Both the position numbers and the translations under genes were made by a program. The notes beneath the pieces are model-generated. The model ran no database searches. It saw only the letters and a program-made list of their open reading frames with translations, and was not told the DNA's origin. DNA of 64,000 nucleotides from Lysinibacillus pinottii (lineage in GTDB: Bacteria > Bacillota > Bacilli > Bacillales_A > Planococcaceae): positions 113,124-177,123 of the forward strand of contig NZ_JANTOO010000001.1 in NCBI RefSeq assembly GCF_024753545.1. The letters run 5' to 3'. Positions 52,626 through 61,310 of this stretch are shown in pieces (position 1 is the stretch's first letter; the number at the start of each line of letters is the position of its first letter).

Positions 52626-52910
52626 ATGAAGAACCCTAGGACCTCGCAAAGTGGAATTTTTGATCCAATTAGTCATGGATTCATGTCATTATTAGTTTTT
52701 GGGATGCTATTTATTGCTTTAATGATTGCATTGAATGGACCTATTACTTTTGATACGCTTATTATGCCGGCTGCTTTTATTTACGTAGTAGTTCGAGTGA
52801 TAGAATATGTGACAATAAAGAAGACTAATCATGTTCCGCGCTGGTTAGTACTGGGATCTTTTGGAGTGGCTGTTCTAACAGCTATTGGCATGACATACTG
52901 GATCATTTAA
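52626..52910 (+). CDS. Three-pass membrane protein, candidate immunity protein
   Basis: 94 residues; AGAGAGGTG precedes the ATG, 13 bases after the stop of the toxin-like gene. Three hydrophobic helices (SLLVFGMLFIALMIAL, LIMPAAFIYVVVRVIEYV, WLVLGSFGVAVLTAIGMTYW). Coupled membrane partners of secreted peptide toxins usually give self-protection. No family recognised, so immunity is an inference from position. Confidence 0.6.
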   Translation: MKNPRTSQSGIFDPISHGFMSLLVFGMLFIALMIALNGPITFDTLIMPAAFIYVVVRVIEYVTIKKTNHVPRWLVLGSFGVAVLTAIGMTYWII

Positions 52911-53097
52911 ATACTTAGAATTTTTTAAAACATAAGGCACTGTTAAATTTTAATGTTGTTTTATCTGGTATAGATGAGCCCTTACAATCGATTTTTCCTT
53001 ATTTTTAAAAATGCCTTTTTGTGGTATTAATATATATTTGAAACTAAATGGTTAAAGTAGTCGTATAAGGTATTATAGATTAGAGGAGGTCGGAAAA

Positions 53098-53253
53098 ATG
53101 GATTATACTAAAATCTATAATAAAGAACTGATTGCCTTAGTAAAAGAGAAAATAAAGTCCGACGGTGAAATTAAAGCGGTGAAGTTTGTGAGAGAGCAAA
53201 CCGATATGTCCTTAATACAGGCAAAAAAATTTGTGGATTTTTGTAAAGAATAG
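53098..53253 (+). CDS. Stand-alone L7/L12-like mini-protein, 51 aa
   Basis: Reads MDYTKIYNKELIALVKEK, then a helix-turn 'AVKFVREQTDMSLIQAKKFVDF'. This is the 'K.VRE.TG..L.EAK..V' signature of the C-terminal domain of ribosomal protein L7/L12, which in the ribosome recruits elongation factors. Here it is on its own with AGAGGAGG upstream and a terminator downstream. It may bind GTPases or other factors. Confidence 0.7.
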   Translation: MDYTKIYNKELIALVKEKIKSDGEIKAVKFVREQTDMSLIQAKKFVDFCKE

Positions 53254-53255
53254 AC

Positions 53256-53297
53256 ATAAAATTAGAGTCACTAAACTGTGGCTCTAATTTTTATTAA
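53256..53297 (+). terminator. Strong terminator
   Basis: AAAATTAGAGTCAC/GTGGCTCTAATTTT stem with six-base loop and T-rich end. Confidence 0.9.
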
Positions 53298-53389
53298 AAG
53301 TATCTTCAATAGTCATTGAGCTACTAAATAAAAAATACGACAGTGTCCACTACGATATGTTTCTGTCATTTTTTGTGCCTTCATTGCTA

Positions 53390-53496
53390 TGACTATCTAC
53401 AAATAAAAACCGCTCTAAGTAATGATTGAGGTATTTACAAACAACTCCTTTAAAACGATTTATCCAATGTTTTAAACGTGCATGTAGTCGGTTCAC
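53390..53496 (-). pseudogene. Fragment of an IS1595-type transposase
   Basis: On the minus strand it reads VNRLHARLKHWINRFKGVV, CKYLNHYLERFLF. This matches the C-terminal block of ISXO2/IS1595-like transposases ('N.H..LK..L.RF.GV..KYL..YL.W'). The rest of the gene is not visible. The following region to 53990 holds a terminator-like hairpin (53665-53700) and no gene. Confidence 0.5.
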
Positions 53497-53991
53497 AACA
53501 AAGAAAAAGAGACTTTATTAAACGAGAAAATTAGTCCAATTTTGATGCAGAAATCGATACTCATAAAGGCGATGGGTGGATGCACAGTTAATGCAGCCAA
53601 AAGTTAATACGCATTACTACATAAATTTACTTTGCGTTAATCTGCATTGTAAAGAATAAATGAAAAACCCCAAAAGCTGCATAGAACAGGCTTTTGAGGG
53701 CTTTGTAGGGTACATATTACAAAATAAAAAAATTAGTCCGTGAAACATTAAATAATTGACAAAAGCATTGATTTATCAACGTTTACACGGACATTTACAT
53801 TAATTAGCCCCAGTTCCGCAGTCCAAACTTCTACTGAAAACCTCTACTGATTGTTCTTCTAACTCTTTCAAAACACATATTTATTTATCATATAATTAAG
53901 ATTGTGAAGGATTACACTCAAACTAACAGTCAGTTTAGTTTAAGTACAACCTTTCATATAGTTACAAAAAGCCGAACTCCACATTTGGAAA

Positions 53992-54030
53992 TGATATTAT
54001 CCCTTTTAGGTAGACAATGTTAAAAAAACT
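53992..54030 (+). repeat. Left terminal inverted repeat of the IS
   Basis: Matches the complement of the right end at 16 of 20 bases over the TTA-CCC...GTAGACA part, then TTAAAAA. Confidence 0.75.
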
Positions 54031-54073
54031 ACAGTACGCTGTAGATAACATTATACGTAAAGGGGATTTTTCG

Positions 54074-54394
54074 ATGTCGAGAAAAAATAATACATATTCA
54101 AATGACTTGAAATTAGAAGTTGTACAGGCTTATTTGGCGGGAGAAGAAAGTATGCAAAAGATTGCGGAAAAATACGAGATTCGTAATGTTTCCTAAGTGA
54201 AGGTATGGGTGAGAAAGTTTAAAGAAGTAGGGTCGATTGACGCGTTTAACCGTCTTCCATCTGCTGGATCAGGGGCGAAAGGCGTAAAAAATCCATTAAA
54301 AGGCAAACGGATTCACTTCAAAGATATAGAAGAAGAACGCGACTATTACAAGGCGCAGGTAGACTATTTAAAAAAGCAATATCCAAATCTGTAA
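54074..54394 (+). pseudogene. IS transposase orfA with one stop
   Basis: MSRKNNTYSNDLKLEVVQAY begins the helix-turn-helix (YEIRNVS), then TAA (54194) and VKVWVRKFKEVGSIDAFN in the same frame. The stop fits a Gln codon (CAA) before VKVW. The coiled-coil end (DIEEERDYYKAQVDYLKKQ) is normal for the family. Confidence 0.8.
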
Positions 54395-54402
54395 ATGGAG
54401 GA

Positions 54403-55263
54403 ATGCCTACTTATCCAGATCGTTATCAAATAATAGATGAAATGAAGAATCGTTATCCGATTACATGGTTGGCTGAGATGGCGAAAATCCAACGTTCTGG
54501 CTATTATAAGTGGTTAAAAAATGGCAAGGTATCGTTGCGGACACAGGATGATATCCTTTTAAAAGAACACATTTTAACCATTCATCAAGCAAATAAAATG
54601 TATGGTTATCCACGCGTAAAAATCGCTTTGCGTGATAAAGGATTGAAGGTAAACCACAAAAAAGTGTATCGATTGATGTGCGAATTAGGCATCCAATCCA
54701 TTATTCGTAAGAAACGTCGCGTATGGAAAAATCGAGTATCACGTACATTTGAGAATGTGTTAGAGCGCCAATTTAAAGACCGTGCAGAGAATGAAGTGTG
54801 CGTCACAGACATTACGTATTTACCGACAAAAACAGGCTTTCTATATCTGTCTGCCATTCAAGATTTATACAACAATGAAATTGTGGCTTGCAAGTAGGCA
54901 AACGGAATGATTTACAGCTCGTGATGGACACATTAAGCGAGTTAACGACCAAAAGAAATGTGTATCGAAGCATCATCCACTCGGATCAAGGCTTTCAATA
55001 CACATCTCTTAAATATCATCAAACAGTTGAACAGCTCGGCATGATAGGTAGCCATTCCCACAAAGGGAACTGCCAGGATAACGCCTGCATTGAATCTTTC
55101 TTCTCCACTTTAAAAGCGAATGTTTGTATCTTCTACAAGATCATTCAGAAGAGGAAATGATCCGAGCAGTTGAGCAGTATATCTATTTTTATAACTATAA
55201 CGCTTTCAAAAATGACTCAACCATCTGACACCGATAAAATATCGACATCAGATGGCTGCTTAG
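54403..55263 (+). pseudogene. IS transposase orfB, frameshifted
   Basis: DDE integrase core: 'EVCVTDITYLPTKTGFLYL' holds the first Asp, and after a frame change near 54890, 'HSDQGFQYTSLKYHQTV' the second Asp and 'NCQDNACIESFFSTLK' the Glu. A further one-base loss near 55118 and a TGA in the tail (RFQK-stop-LNHLTPIKYRH) end it. The TGA fits CGA with a C to T change. Confidence 0.85.
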
Positions 55264-55300
55264 TCTTTTTAAAACTGTCTACTTGACAGGGGTAAGTCCA
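55262..55300 (-). repeat. Right terminal inverted repeat of the IS
   Basis: Read from 55300 inward it is TGGACTTACCCCTGTCAAG then TAGACAGT, paired with the left end. Confidence 0.75.
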
Positions 55301-55361
55301 AAATCGGCTTTTTTCTATATATTAGTTTTTAGTTATAATCGACTTAATGAACTTCTTATGA

Positions 55362-55838
55362 CTAATTCAAATCTTTTAAATACCACGCATCCATAGCAGA
55401 GTGTTCAGAACCTGGTAGGGGTTCTTGTAAAAGTGTAAATCCAAATTTTTCATATAAAATACATGCAGTTTTTAATTCATGCATTGTTTCTAAATAGCAC
55501 TTTTCATAATGTTTAGAGGCAAATGACAAAGCTGTTTCCATTAATTTCTTAGAAATCCCCAAACCTTGTACTTTTGGACTTAAGTATAGCTTTTGTAATT
55601 CGCAAACTTTATCCTGTTCGCTGAACGGGGCTATACCAATTCCACCTACAACTTTCCCATCTAATTCTACTACCCAATAGTTCGCATGTTTTAAATTATT
55701 ATAATATTGGTAAAGGTCGTTAAGTTGAGAATCAAAATAAGCTGATCCAGGAACCGCTAATCCAAGTGATTCTAATGAATCTTGTATAATTTCTTTTACT
55801 TTTGCATTGTCTTCTTTTTTAATTTCTTGAATAATCAT
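55362..55838 (-). CDS. GNAT acetyltransferase
   Basis: 158 residues. Acetyl-CoA loop 'YLSPKVQGLGISKKLM' and C-terminal 'CYLETMHELKTACILYEKFGF' are typical. It starts MIIQEIKKEDNAKVKEII. The neighbouring MarR gene is divergent (about 140 bases between starts) and could control it. Substrate unknown. Part of the repeat-punctuated gene series at 55-64 kb. Confidence 0.9.
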   Translation of the reverse strand: MIIQEIKKEDNAKVKEIIQDSLESLGLAVPGSAYFDSQLNDLYQYYNNLKHANYWVVELDGKVVGGIGIAPFSEQDKVCELQKLYLSPKVQGLGISKKLMETALSFASKHYEKCYLETMHELKTACILYEKFGFTLLQEPLPGSEHSAMDAWYLKDLN

Positions 55839-55978
55839 ATACGATCTCCTTCACTTAGGTTTTAATGATTGCCACAGGTTTTTGAAAATAGTATCTCTAA
55901 AATGTTGACTTTGTCCACATTTTAGGGGTACATTTATATTAATATTAAAAGTAGACTAAGTCAACTAAAGGAGAAAGT

Positions 55979-56413
55979 ATGGATAAAGAAATTATTTATG
56001 ATATCAGACAATTCAATCGTTTTTATACAAAGGTACTTGGTTTATTTAATAACCAAATTCTAGATACAGATTATTCATTAACTGAAGCACGAATACTATT
56101 TGAAATAAGCGAGAGAACAGAATGTATTGCAAATAATCTCGTGCAAGAACTTAATATTGATAGAAGCTATTTGAGCAGAATTTTACGTAAATTTGAGAGG
56201 GAAGGATTAATAGAGAAAAAAAGCTCACCAATAGACAGTAGAAAAAATCTCCTGTTTTTGACGAGAAAAGGGGAAGAACTACTAGATAAAATTAACAAAC
56301 AGTCAGATGAACAAGTAAATCAATTGTTTAATGGACTAACTAATAGTGAGATCAATGAAATTCGTAATTCAATGATGCTAATAAAAGAAAAATTAGATAA
56401 TAATAAACTTTGA
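55979..56413 (+). CDS. MarR-family regulator
   Basis: 144 residues. Winged helix 'NNLVQELNIDRSYLSRILRKFEREGLIEKKSSPIDSRKNLLFLT', dimer helices at both ends. It is divergent from the GNAT gene and probably represses it and itself. AAAGGAG precedes the ATG. A repeat copy (R1) follows about 30 bases after the stop. Confidence 0.9.
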   Translation: MDKEIIYDIRQFNRFYTKVLGLFNNQILDTDYSLTEARILFEISERTECIANNLVQELNIDRSYLSRILRKFEREGLIEKKSSPIDSRKNLLFLTRKGEELLDKINKQSDEQVNQLFNGLTNSEINEIRNSMMLIKEKLDNNKL

Positions 56414-56439
56414 AGATTATCTTGAAATCGAGTCTACTG

Positions 56440-56505
56440 TTAAAGGGCGCTTTTCTTAAATAAGGAAAGCATCTTTATTCATGGAAAGGGCCAGATTGTG
56501 AAGTA
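56440..56505 (+). repeat. Hairpin repeat R1 of the 55-64 kb array
   Basis: Contains AAGGGCGCTTTTCTT, AATAAGGAAAGC, then AAGGGCCAGATTGTG. The GCGCTTTTC/GGAAAGC arms pair. Four further copies in the same orientation lie at 58331, 60313, 62168 and 63898. Confidence 0.75.
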
Positions 56506-56562
56506 AAAACTAGAACGACAACAGATATTAAAAGTGTCTATATCCGTTGTCTTTTTGTTTGT

Positions 56563-57750
56563 TTATGAAGCATTCCTGCTTTGAAATCTTTTATAAGGCA
56601 GAATGGAAACCAAGAGCAGTAAAACACCAAACAGCACAAATAAAGCAGAACCAGGCAGTACATGATATAATGCGGAGGACATTCCGCCAATCGCCATTCC
56701 TGAATAACGGACGAAGTTAAAAACTCCTAAAGCTGTCCCTCGGTGCTCGCTGTACTCATTGCTAATAAGCGTTGAGAAAAGGGGGGCGGAAAATCCAACC
56801 ATAATTCCATAACCAAATAGGATAATACTTAACGCCACAAGTGATTGAGCGTGAAGTACACCAAATAGTACGACCTGCAATGGCATAACAATTAACAGTA
56901 AGATAAACAAAGTATTTAGGGATATTTTTTTCTGCAACCTTTTAAATAAAATACTTCCGACAATCATGCTGACTGTCAAAGGTAAATATAATAATCCAAT
57001 CAACTGTAAAGATACATGATAATGATCATGGAGCAAGACTGGCAGATAGACGAGAATAGCAAAATAGATAAAAAACACTAAAAAGCTGACGGTCATAATA
57101 CTTGTTCCAATATAATGTGAAAAGATTGCCTTATAGGAATGGATAAATCCTTTGGACTGTTTTTCTTCAGTTTCATCCTGTTTTTCACTTGGTAGCAGAT
57201 AAACAATGAACATCAGCAATGAAACCGCCATGAACAAAAGAAAAAGGAAAATTCCCTCGTAACCAAAAAACTCTCCAATAAAACCTCCAACCACAGGTGA
57301 AACGGCAGGTGCAAGGGTAAGCAGGATTTGATACGTTCCCATGGCACTTCCTCTTGCTTCACCTTCAAATAACTGTGCAATCATACTGATTGCAACTAAA
57401 GGGATTATCCCTGCCCCGATTGCCTGAATCATTCTGAACAGCGTAAACAATATAAAACTGTTGGTGTAAGCACAAATGACTGCTGATACGCCCATCAAAA
57501 CAAGACTAATGAGCAATAATCTTTTTTTATTTTGATGATCAACCACAGTCCCCAGAACAATCTGTATCACCGCAATAATAAAGATAAAGCTACTGACCGT
57601 AAAATTCACCCAGCTGATTGAAACTTCAAACGAATCCCGAATAAGGGGAATGATCGGTGTATAGATGTTCTGGTTTAAAGAAGCAAAAAACGTGCTAATA
57701 CTCAAGGCATATAAGACAAACGATTTTTCTTGCGCTACACTCTTTTGCAT
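56563..57750 (-). CDS. MFS drug-efflux-type transporter
   Basis: 395 residues with about twelve helices. MFS motif A is in 'GTVVDHQNKKRLLL' and the DHA1-type 'FRMIQAIGAGIIPLVAISMIAQLF' block follows, as in Bcr/CflA or EmrD-like efflux proteins. A MarR gene ends two bases upstream on the same strand, so they form an operon and the regulator likely controls efflux. Substrate unknown. Confidence 0.9.
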   Translation of the reverse strand: MQKSVAQEKSFVLYALSISTFFASLNQNIYTPIIPLIRDSFEVSISWVNFTVSSFIFIIAVIQIVLGTVVDHQNKKRLLLISLVLMGVSAVICAYTNSFILFTLFRMIQAIGAGIIPLVAISMIAQLFEGEARGSAMGTYQILLTLAPAVSPVVGGFIGEFFGYEGIFLFLLFMAVSLLMFIVYLLPSEKQDETEEKQSKGFIHSYKAIFSHYIGTSIMTVSFLVFFIYFAILVYLPVLLHDHYHVSLQLIGLLYLPLTVSMIVGSILFKRLQKKISLNTLFILLLIVMPLQVVLFGVLHAQSLVALSIILFGYGIMVGFSAPLFSTLISNEYSEHRGTALGVFNFVRYSGMAIGGMSSALYHVLPGSALFVLFGVLLLLVSILPYKRFQSRNAS

Positions 57751-57752
57751 AT

Positions 57753-58241
57753 TTATTCTCCAACTGGAACGTCATCATCTTTTAGTTTATCAGTAATCAT
57801 TTCTAAAAAAGTTACAATGGTTTCTAACTCGTCTGTATTGAAACTATCCAATAGGCGCAGGTATCGATTTCTTGCCTTCTCATGCAATTGTTCGTGGATA
57901 GAGGAAAGTTGCTTCCCGAAAGCAGTAAGGAGATAGTGAACTTCTTTTTGATTGGCCTCCTGTCTGGTCTCGACAATAACGTTCTTCTCGAGCATTTTTT
58001 TGATTGCCTTTGTAATGGCGGGCTTGGAGACGTTTAACGTTTCCGAAAGGAATGTATTATTCGCAGAACCCTGCGCCTTGATGGCTGAAACAATGTGTAA
58101 TTGAGTGAGAGTCCAATCCATCATAATGGAGTTTTCCTCATTTTTTTTACTGAAGCTTTTTCTCTTTTGAACGGCTTCTCTTTCTTGGATAAGCCGTTGC
58201 AAAGCATTCAACGCTTCCATTTTTTTGTCTATATGATTCAT
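57753..58241 (-). CDS. MarR-family regulator of the MFS transporter
   Basis: 162 residues. Winged helix 'NTFLSETLNVSKPAITKAIKKMLEKNVI' and 'EANQKEVHYLLTAFG' wing. N-terminal coil (RLIQEREAVQKRKSFSKK) is longer than average. It is first in a two-gene operon with the MFS gene. A large inverted repeat at 58265-58305 upstream is a likely operator. Confidence 0.85.
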   Translation of the reverse strand: MNHIDKKMEALNALQRLIQEREAVQKRKSFSKKNEENSIMMDWTLTQLHIVSAIKAQGSANNTFLSETLNVSKPAITKAIKKMLEKNVIVETRQEANQKEVHYLLTAFGKQLSSIHEQLHEKARNRYLRLLDSFNTDELETIVTFLEMITDKLKDDDVPVGE

Positions 58242-58264
58242 AATGTATCACCTAACTTTTTATT

Positions 58265-58305
58265 TTTGTTAACTGGTTAATAATAGTAGTTTACCGGTTA
58301 ACAAA
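58265..58305 (-). promoter_or_regulatory. Probable MarR operator
   Basis: TTTGTTAAC (58265-58273) and GTTAACAAA (58297-58305) are perfect inverted arms, with GGTTAA/TTACCGG inside. It lies directly upstream of the marR-MFS operon. Confidence 0.7.
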
Positions 58306-58330
58306 GATAAGTGTCAAGTGTAAATTAACT

Positions 58331-58405
58331 GTTCAACAAACGGGCGCTTTTCTGAAATAGGAAAGCGTCTTTCTTTATAAATGGGCTAGATTATGGAGTT
58401 TAGTT
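58331..58405 (+). repeat. Hairpin repeat R2
   Basis: AACGGGCGCTTTTCTG, AATAGGAAAGCGTC, T-rich, then ATGGGCTAGATTATGG. It lies between divergent genes (the marR operon and the sigma gene), so it is not a terminator for an upstream plus-strand gene. Confidence 0.8.
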
Positions 58406-58576
58406 TTACCAAAGGTATTGTATGATACTGTACTTATTTTTTATATTATTAATTTAATCGGGTTACGGCTTCAAGAATAGATGGATACCGATTTTTTTGT
58501 ATATATTTAAATAAATTTGAATCGTTTTGTTGTTCCAATTTCTCTAATAAGTATAAGAGGAAAGGAGGTTTGTTAA

Positions 58577-59125
58577 TTGGAGATAAAATCAATGTTAGTA
58601 AATCGTGCTAAAAAAGGCGATTCCGAGGCATTTCAAATCCTAATACATGAAGAAAAAGAAAAAATGTACAGAATGGCTTATATGTATATGCGAAATGAAG
58701 ATGATGCGCTTGAAGTGTTTCAAGAAAGCCTATATAAAGCTTTAAATGCAATTAATACATTGAAAAATGACGGTTATTTTTCAACGTGGTTAATGAGAAT
58801 TTTAATTAACACAGCTATTGCAACTTTAAAGAAGAAACAAAAGCTTGTTTCGATTAATATGGAAATCTTTGATCAGATTGAGGATACAGAGCATTCTGGA
58901 ACTGAGGAACATCTTGATCTTCTTCAAGCAATGGACGATATTGAGGAAAAGTATAAAACGGTCTTGCTACTGCGTTTTTATCAAGATTATACAGTTAAGC
59001 AAATTGCAGCGTTTCTTGATTGTCCCGAGGGTACTGTGAAGACAAATATTCGTCGTGGATTAGATCTATTAAAAACAAAATTAAAGGGGGTTTATTGCGA
59101 TGACAGACAAAATTCCATCGTTTAA
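58577..59125 (+). CDS. ECF-type RNA polymerase sigma factor
   Basis: 182 residues, TTG start with AAAGGAGG upstream. Region 2 'EKEKMYRMAYMYMRNEDDALEVFQESLYKA' and 'FSTWLMRILINTAI' are intact, and region 4 is 'AAFLDCPEGTVKTNIRRGLDLLKTKL'. It directs transcription of a stress or envelope regulon. The last 26 bases overlap the next gene, whose product is a likely anti-sigma factor. Confidence 0.9.
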   Translation: MEIKSMLVNRAKKGDSEAFQILIHEEKEKMYRMAYMYMRNEDDALEVFQESLYKALNAINTLKNDGYFSTWLMRILINTAIATLKKKQKLVSINMEIFDQIEDTEHSGTEEHLDLLQAMDDIEEKYKTVLLLRFYQDYTVKQIAAFLDCPEGTVKTNIRRGLDLLKTKLKGVYCDDRQNSIV

Positions 59126-60161
59126 AGAAGGAATTGATAATATTCACGTTCCACTCGATAAATTGGATACAATTATTTCAAAAACGATTCATGAGAACGT
59201 TCAAAGGGGAAAAAAGTCTTTGAGAATTAAGATTGTATATAGCTTAAGTTCAGTTGCCGTAGCATCTATTCTGTTTATTAGTTCCACAACTTTCTCTCCT
59301 GTTATGGCTAATATCGTTTCAAAAATACCAATAATTGGTGCTGTATTTAGTGATTCTGGAGATCCTGGTTTAGAGAAAGTTAATGAGCAAGGATTAACAA
59401 ATTTAATAGCTGATACCAAAAATACAGGAGGAACATCAATTACACTTGATGAAGTTTTCTATGATGGGACACGTTTTACTATTGGATTTTCAATCACATC
59501 AGAGAAAGTTATTGAAGAATCCTATTTATCATCCGGGCCTGAAATCAAAATTAATGGACAAGCTTTTTCTAATGCCAGTACTTATAGTGAAACAAAAATA
59601 TCACCTACACATCGAACAGGAATCATTAACATTGACTCTCTAGATGATTTGTCTGAAGCGTTTACTCTAGGTGTAAACTTTACGGGTGTTGACGGTAAGC
59701 AGTGGGATTTCTCTACTCCTGTTAGCATGAAAACAGAAGTAGAATATGTAACTATTAATCACAGTCAAACTGTAAAAGACATTAATTTAACAGTTTCTAA
59801 TTTAGAAATAAGTGCAGCCGGATTACGTTTTAACTTTAATGCAGACACAGAAAAAATAAATTATTTAACTAATGGGTACCTAGATTTCAAAGTGATTGAT
59901 GATAAAGGAAACGAACTTATATCACATTCGGGTGGTAGTCAAATTCAAAATGTCGATGCAAAGGAAGAATTAACAGGTAGTCTACTAATAGACCCAATCA
60001 CAGATAATGCTAAAACATTGACAGTTATACCATATGTTAATTTCCACCAAGGAGGAACTAGTGTGGAAGTTGACCTTAAAGGCAATGAAACAAAAACAAA
60101 TATTCAACCTTTTAATGAAACGGACATTAAATTTAAAAGCTTTACAGTAACTCTACCTTAG
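59100..60161 (+). CDS. DUF4179-type anti-sigma/envelope protein
   Basis: 353 residues. A short cytoplasmic part (1-40) is followed by one transmembrane helix (IVYSLSSVAVASILFISSTTF) and a long extracellular DUF4179-like domain ('PIIGAVFSDSGDPGLEKVNEQGLT' and 'SITLDEVFYDGTRFTIGFSI'), then a C-terminal beta domain ('QTVKDINLTVSNLEIS'). Such proteins hold their ECF sigma factor inactive until an envelope signal comes. The 26-base overlap with the sigma gene supports the pairing. Confidence 0.8.
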   Translation: MTDKIPSFKEGIDNIHVPLDKLDTIISKTIHENVQRGKKSLRIKIVYSLSSVAVASILFISSTTFSPVMANIVSKIPIIGAVFSDSGDPGLEKVNEQGLTNLIADTKNTGGTSITLDEVFYDGTRFTIGFSITSEKVIEESYLSSGPEIKINGQAFSNASTYSETKISPTHRTGIINIDSLDDLSEAFTLGVNFTGVDGKQWDFSTPVSMKTEVEYVTINHSQTVKDINLTVSNLEISAAGLRFNFNADTEKINYLTNGYLDFKVIDDKGNELISHSGGSQIQNVDAKEELTGSLLIDPITDNAKTLTVIPYVNFHQGGTSVEVDLKGNETKTNIQPFNETDIKFKSFTVTLP

Positions 60162-60189
60162 AAGGTAAATATTTTTCGATTATTACTAA

Positions 60190-60230
60190 CGAGATGCGTT
60201 GATCCTAGCAAGGGTCAGCGCTTATTTCCA
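60190..60230 (+). terminator. Terminator of the sigma/anti-sigma operon
   Basis: GCGTTGATCC/GGGTCAGCGC imperfect stem with T-rich tail. Confidence 0.6.
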
Positions 60231-60312
60231 CTTTAGTTATAGGAGAAGCCCTTGAAGTTTAAGGGTTTACTGAAGTGAATAGCTATATGTTTGGTGAGCT
60301 AATAGATATGAT

Positions 60313-60412
60313 ATCTTCAACAATCGGGCGCGTTTATTTAGGAACGCATCTTTTTCTTTTAAAGGGCCAGATAGTTGAGGAACATTTTCAATAAAATTGA
60401 ATATTATTGTTG
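60313..60412 (+). repeat. Hairpin repeat R3
   Basis: CAACAATCGGGCGCG, TTTAGGAACGC, T-rich, AAAGGGCCAGATAG, AGGAACATTTTCAATA. It shares about 90 bases with R4. Confidence 0.8.
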
Positions 60413-60559
60413 AATTAAAGAGTAATAGATTGAGAAGTTTCTCACTTTAATTAACGGTGCAGTTTAGTTGAACAAACTAATTGAAAGAAATGAATTGACC
60501 TCGGTTAAAAAAGTTTTGTTAAAATTAGAATGTTTTATAAAATTTTTCGTGATTTAAAA

Positions 60560-61222
60560 CTATTCAAAACGTACATTTTCTGAGATTTCTTTAACCTTGT
60601 CCCAATCTAAAATTTGAATTTCTTTTTCTTCTCGTTTTATAATCTCTTTCTCTGTCCAGTCCTTAAGTATTCTATTTAGATGTCTTTTTGTAGTACCAAT
60701 CAATGAGGCAACATCATCCAAAGAATTTGTTTTTATATATTGATTTACATGTGAAGGGAATTCAACCGAGCATAAATAAGCAGCTAGACGTACGCTTACT
60801 GGAGAGAGTGCATTTACTTTTGATGAAATTGTGCAAGTTAAAAGCTTATAGGCTAGCTCTTTCAACAATAGTTGATTAAATTTACTATCAAATTTTAAAT
60901 TTGTTTCATACACTTCTATAGGAATAAATAATACTTCACACGGCTCTGTTGCAATACAGTTTGATGCAACTAAGCAATCTGCAAAGATTTCGATATCGCC
61001 CATAATCGCTGGTTGTTGACAGTAGCGTAGGAGTAATTCTTTTCCAGTCACTTCTAAGCTAGACACCATATATCTACCTGAAAGTAAAAAATATAGGCCA
61101 TCTATCTTGTCCCCTGCTTTTAAAATAATCTCATTTGGTTGAAAAGTACGTACAGAAATGGACGATATTAGTTCTTTTGATAAAGTGTAGTCATATATAG
61201 ATCGAAATAGATTTTGACTCAT
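60560..61222 (-). CDS. Crp/Fnr-family regulator
   Basis: 220 residues. Cyclic-nucleotide-type sensor barrel (about 20-130; 'IILKAGDKIDGLYFLLSGRYMV') and a C-terminal winged helix ('SLDDVASLIGTTKRHLNRILKDW'). The residues that bind cAMP in Crp are not kept, so the ligand is open. It is divergent from the HAD gene, 89 bases apart, which it may control. Regulators of this type in Bacillales include YeiL-like proteins. Confidence 0.85.
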   Translation of the reverse strand: MSQNLFRSIYDYTLSKELISSISVRTFQPNEIILKAGDKIDGLYFLLSGRYMVSSLEVTGKELLLRYCQQPAIMGDIEIFADCLVASNCIATEPCEVLFIPIEVYETNLKFDSKFNQLLLKELAYKLLTCTISSKVNALSPVSVRLAAYLCSVEFPSHVNQYIKTNSLDDVASLIGTTKRHLNRILKDWTEKEIIKREEKEIQILDWDKVKEISENVRFE

Positions 61223-61310
61223 TTTTTCCTCCGGGACATCTGTCCTTTATTGTTTGTTTTTGTTTATTTTAATATAGGTATAGTCAATTAATAAAGAGGT
61301 AGGGATTCAA

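Larger units (their letters stand above)
53992..55300 (+). mobile_element. Decayed IS3-family (IS150-like) insertion sequence
   Basis: About 1.3 kb with imperfect terminal inverted repeats: left TGATATTATCCC...GTAGACA (from 53992), right end the complement of TGGACTTACCCC...GTAGACA (to 55300). A 3-base target duplication (AAA at 53989-53991 and 55301-55303) fits the family. Two transposase reading frames lie inside but both are interrupted by stops and frameshifts, so the copy cannot move by itself. Confidence 0.85.
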
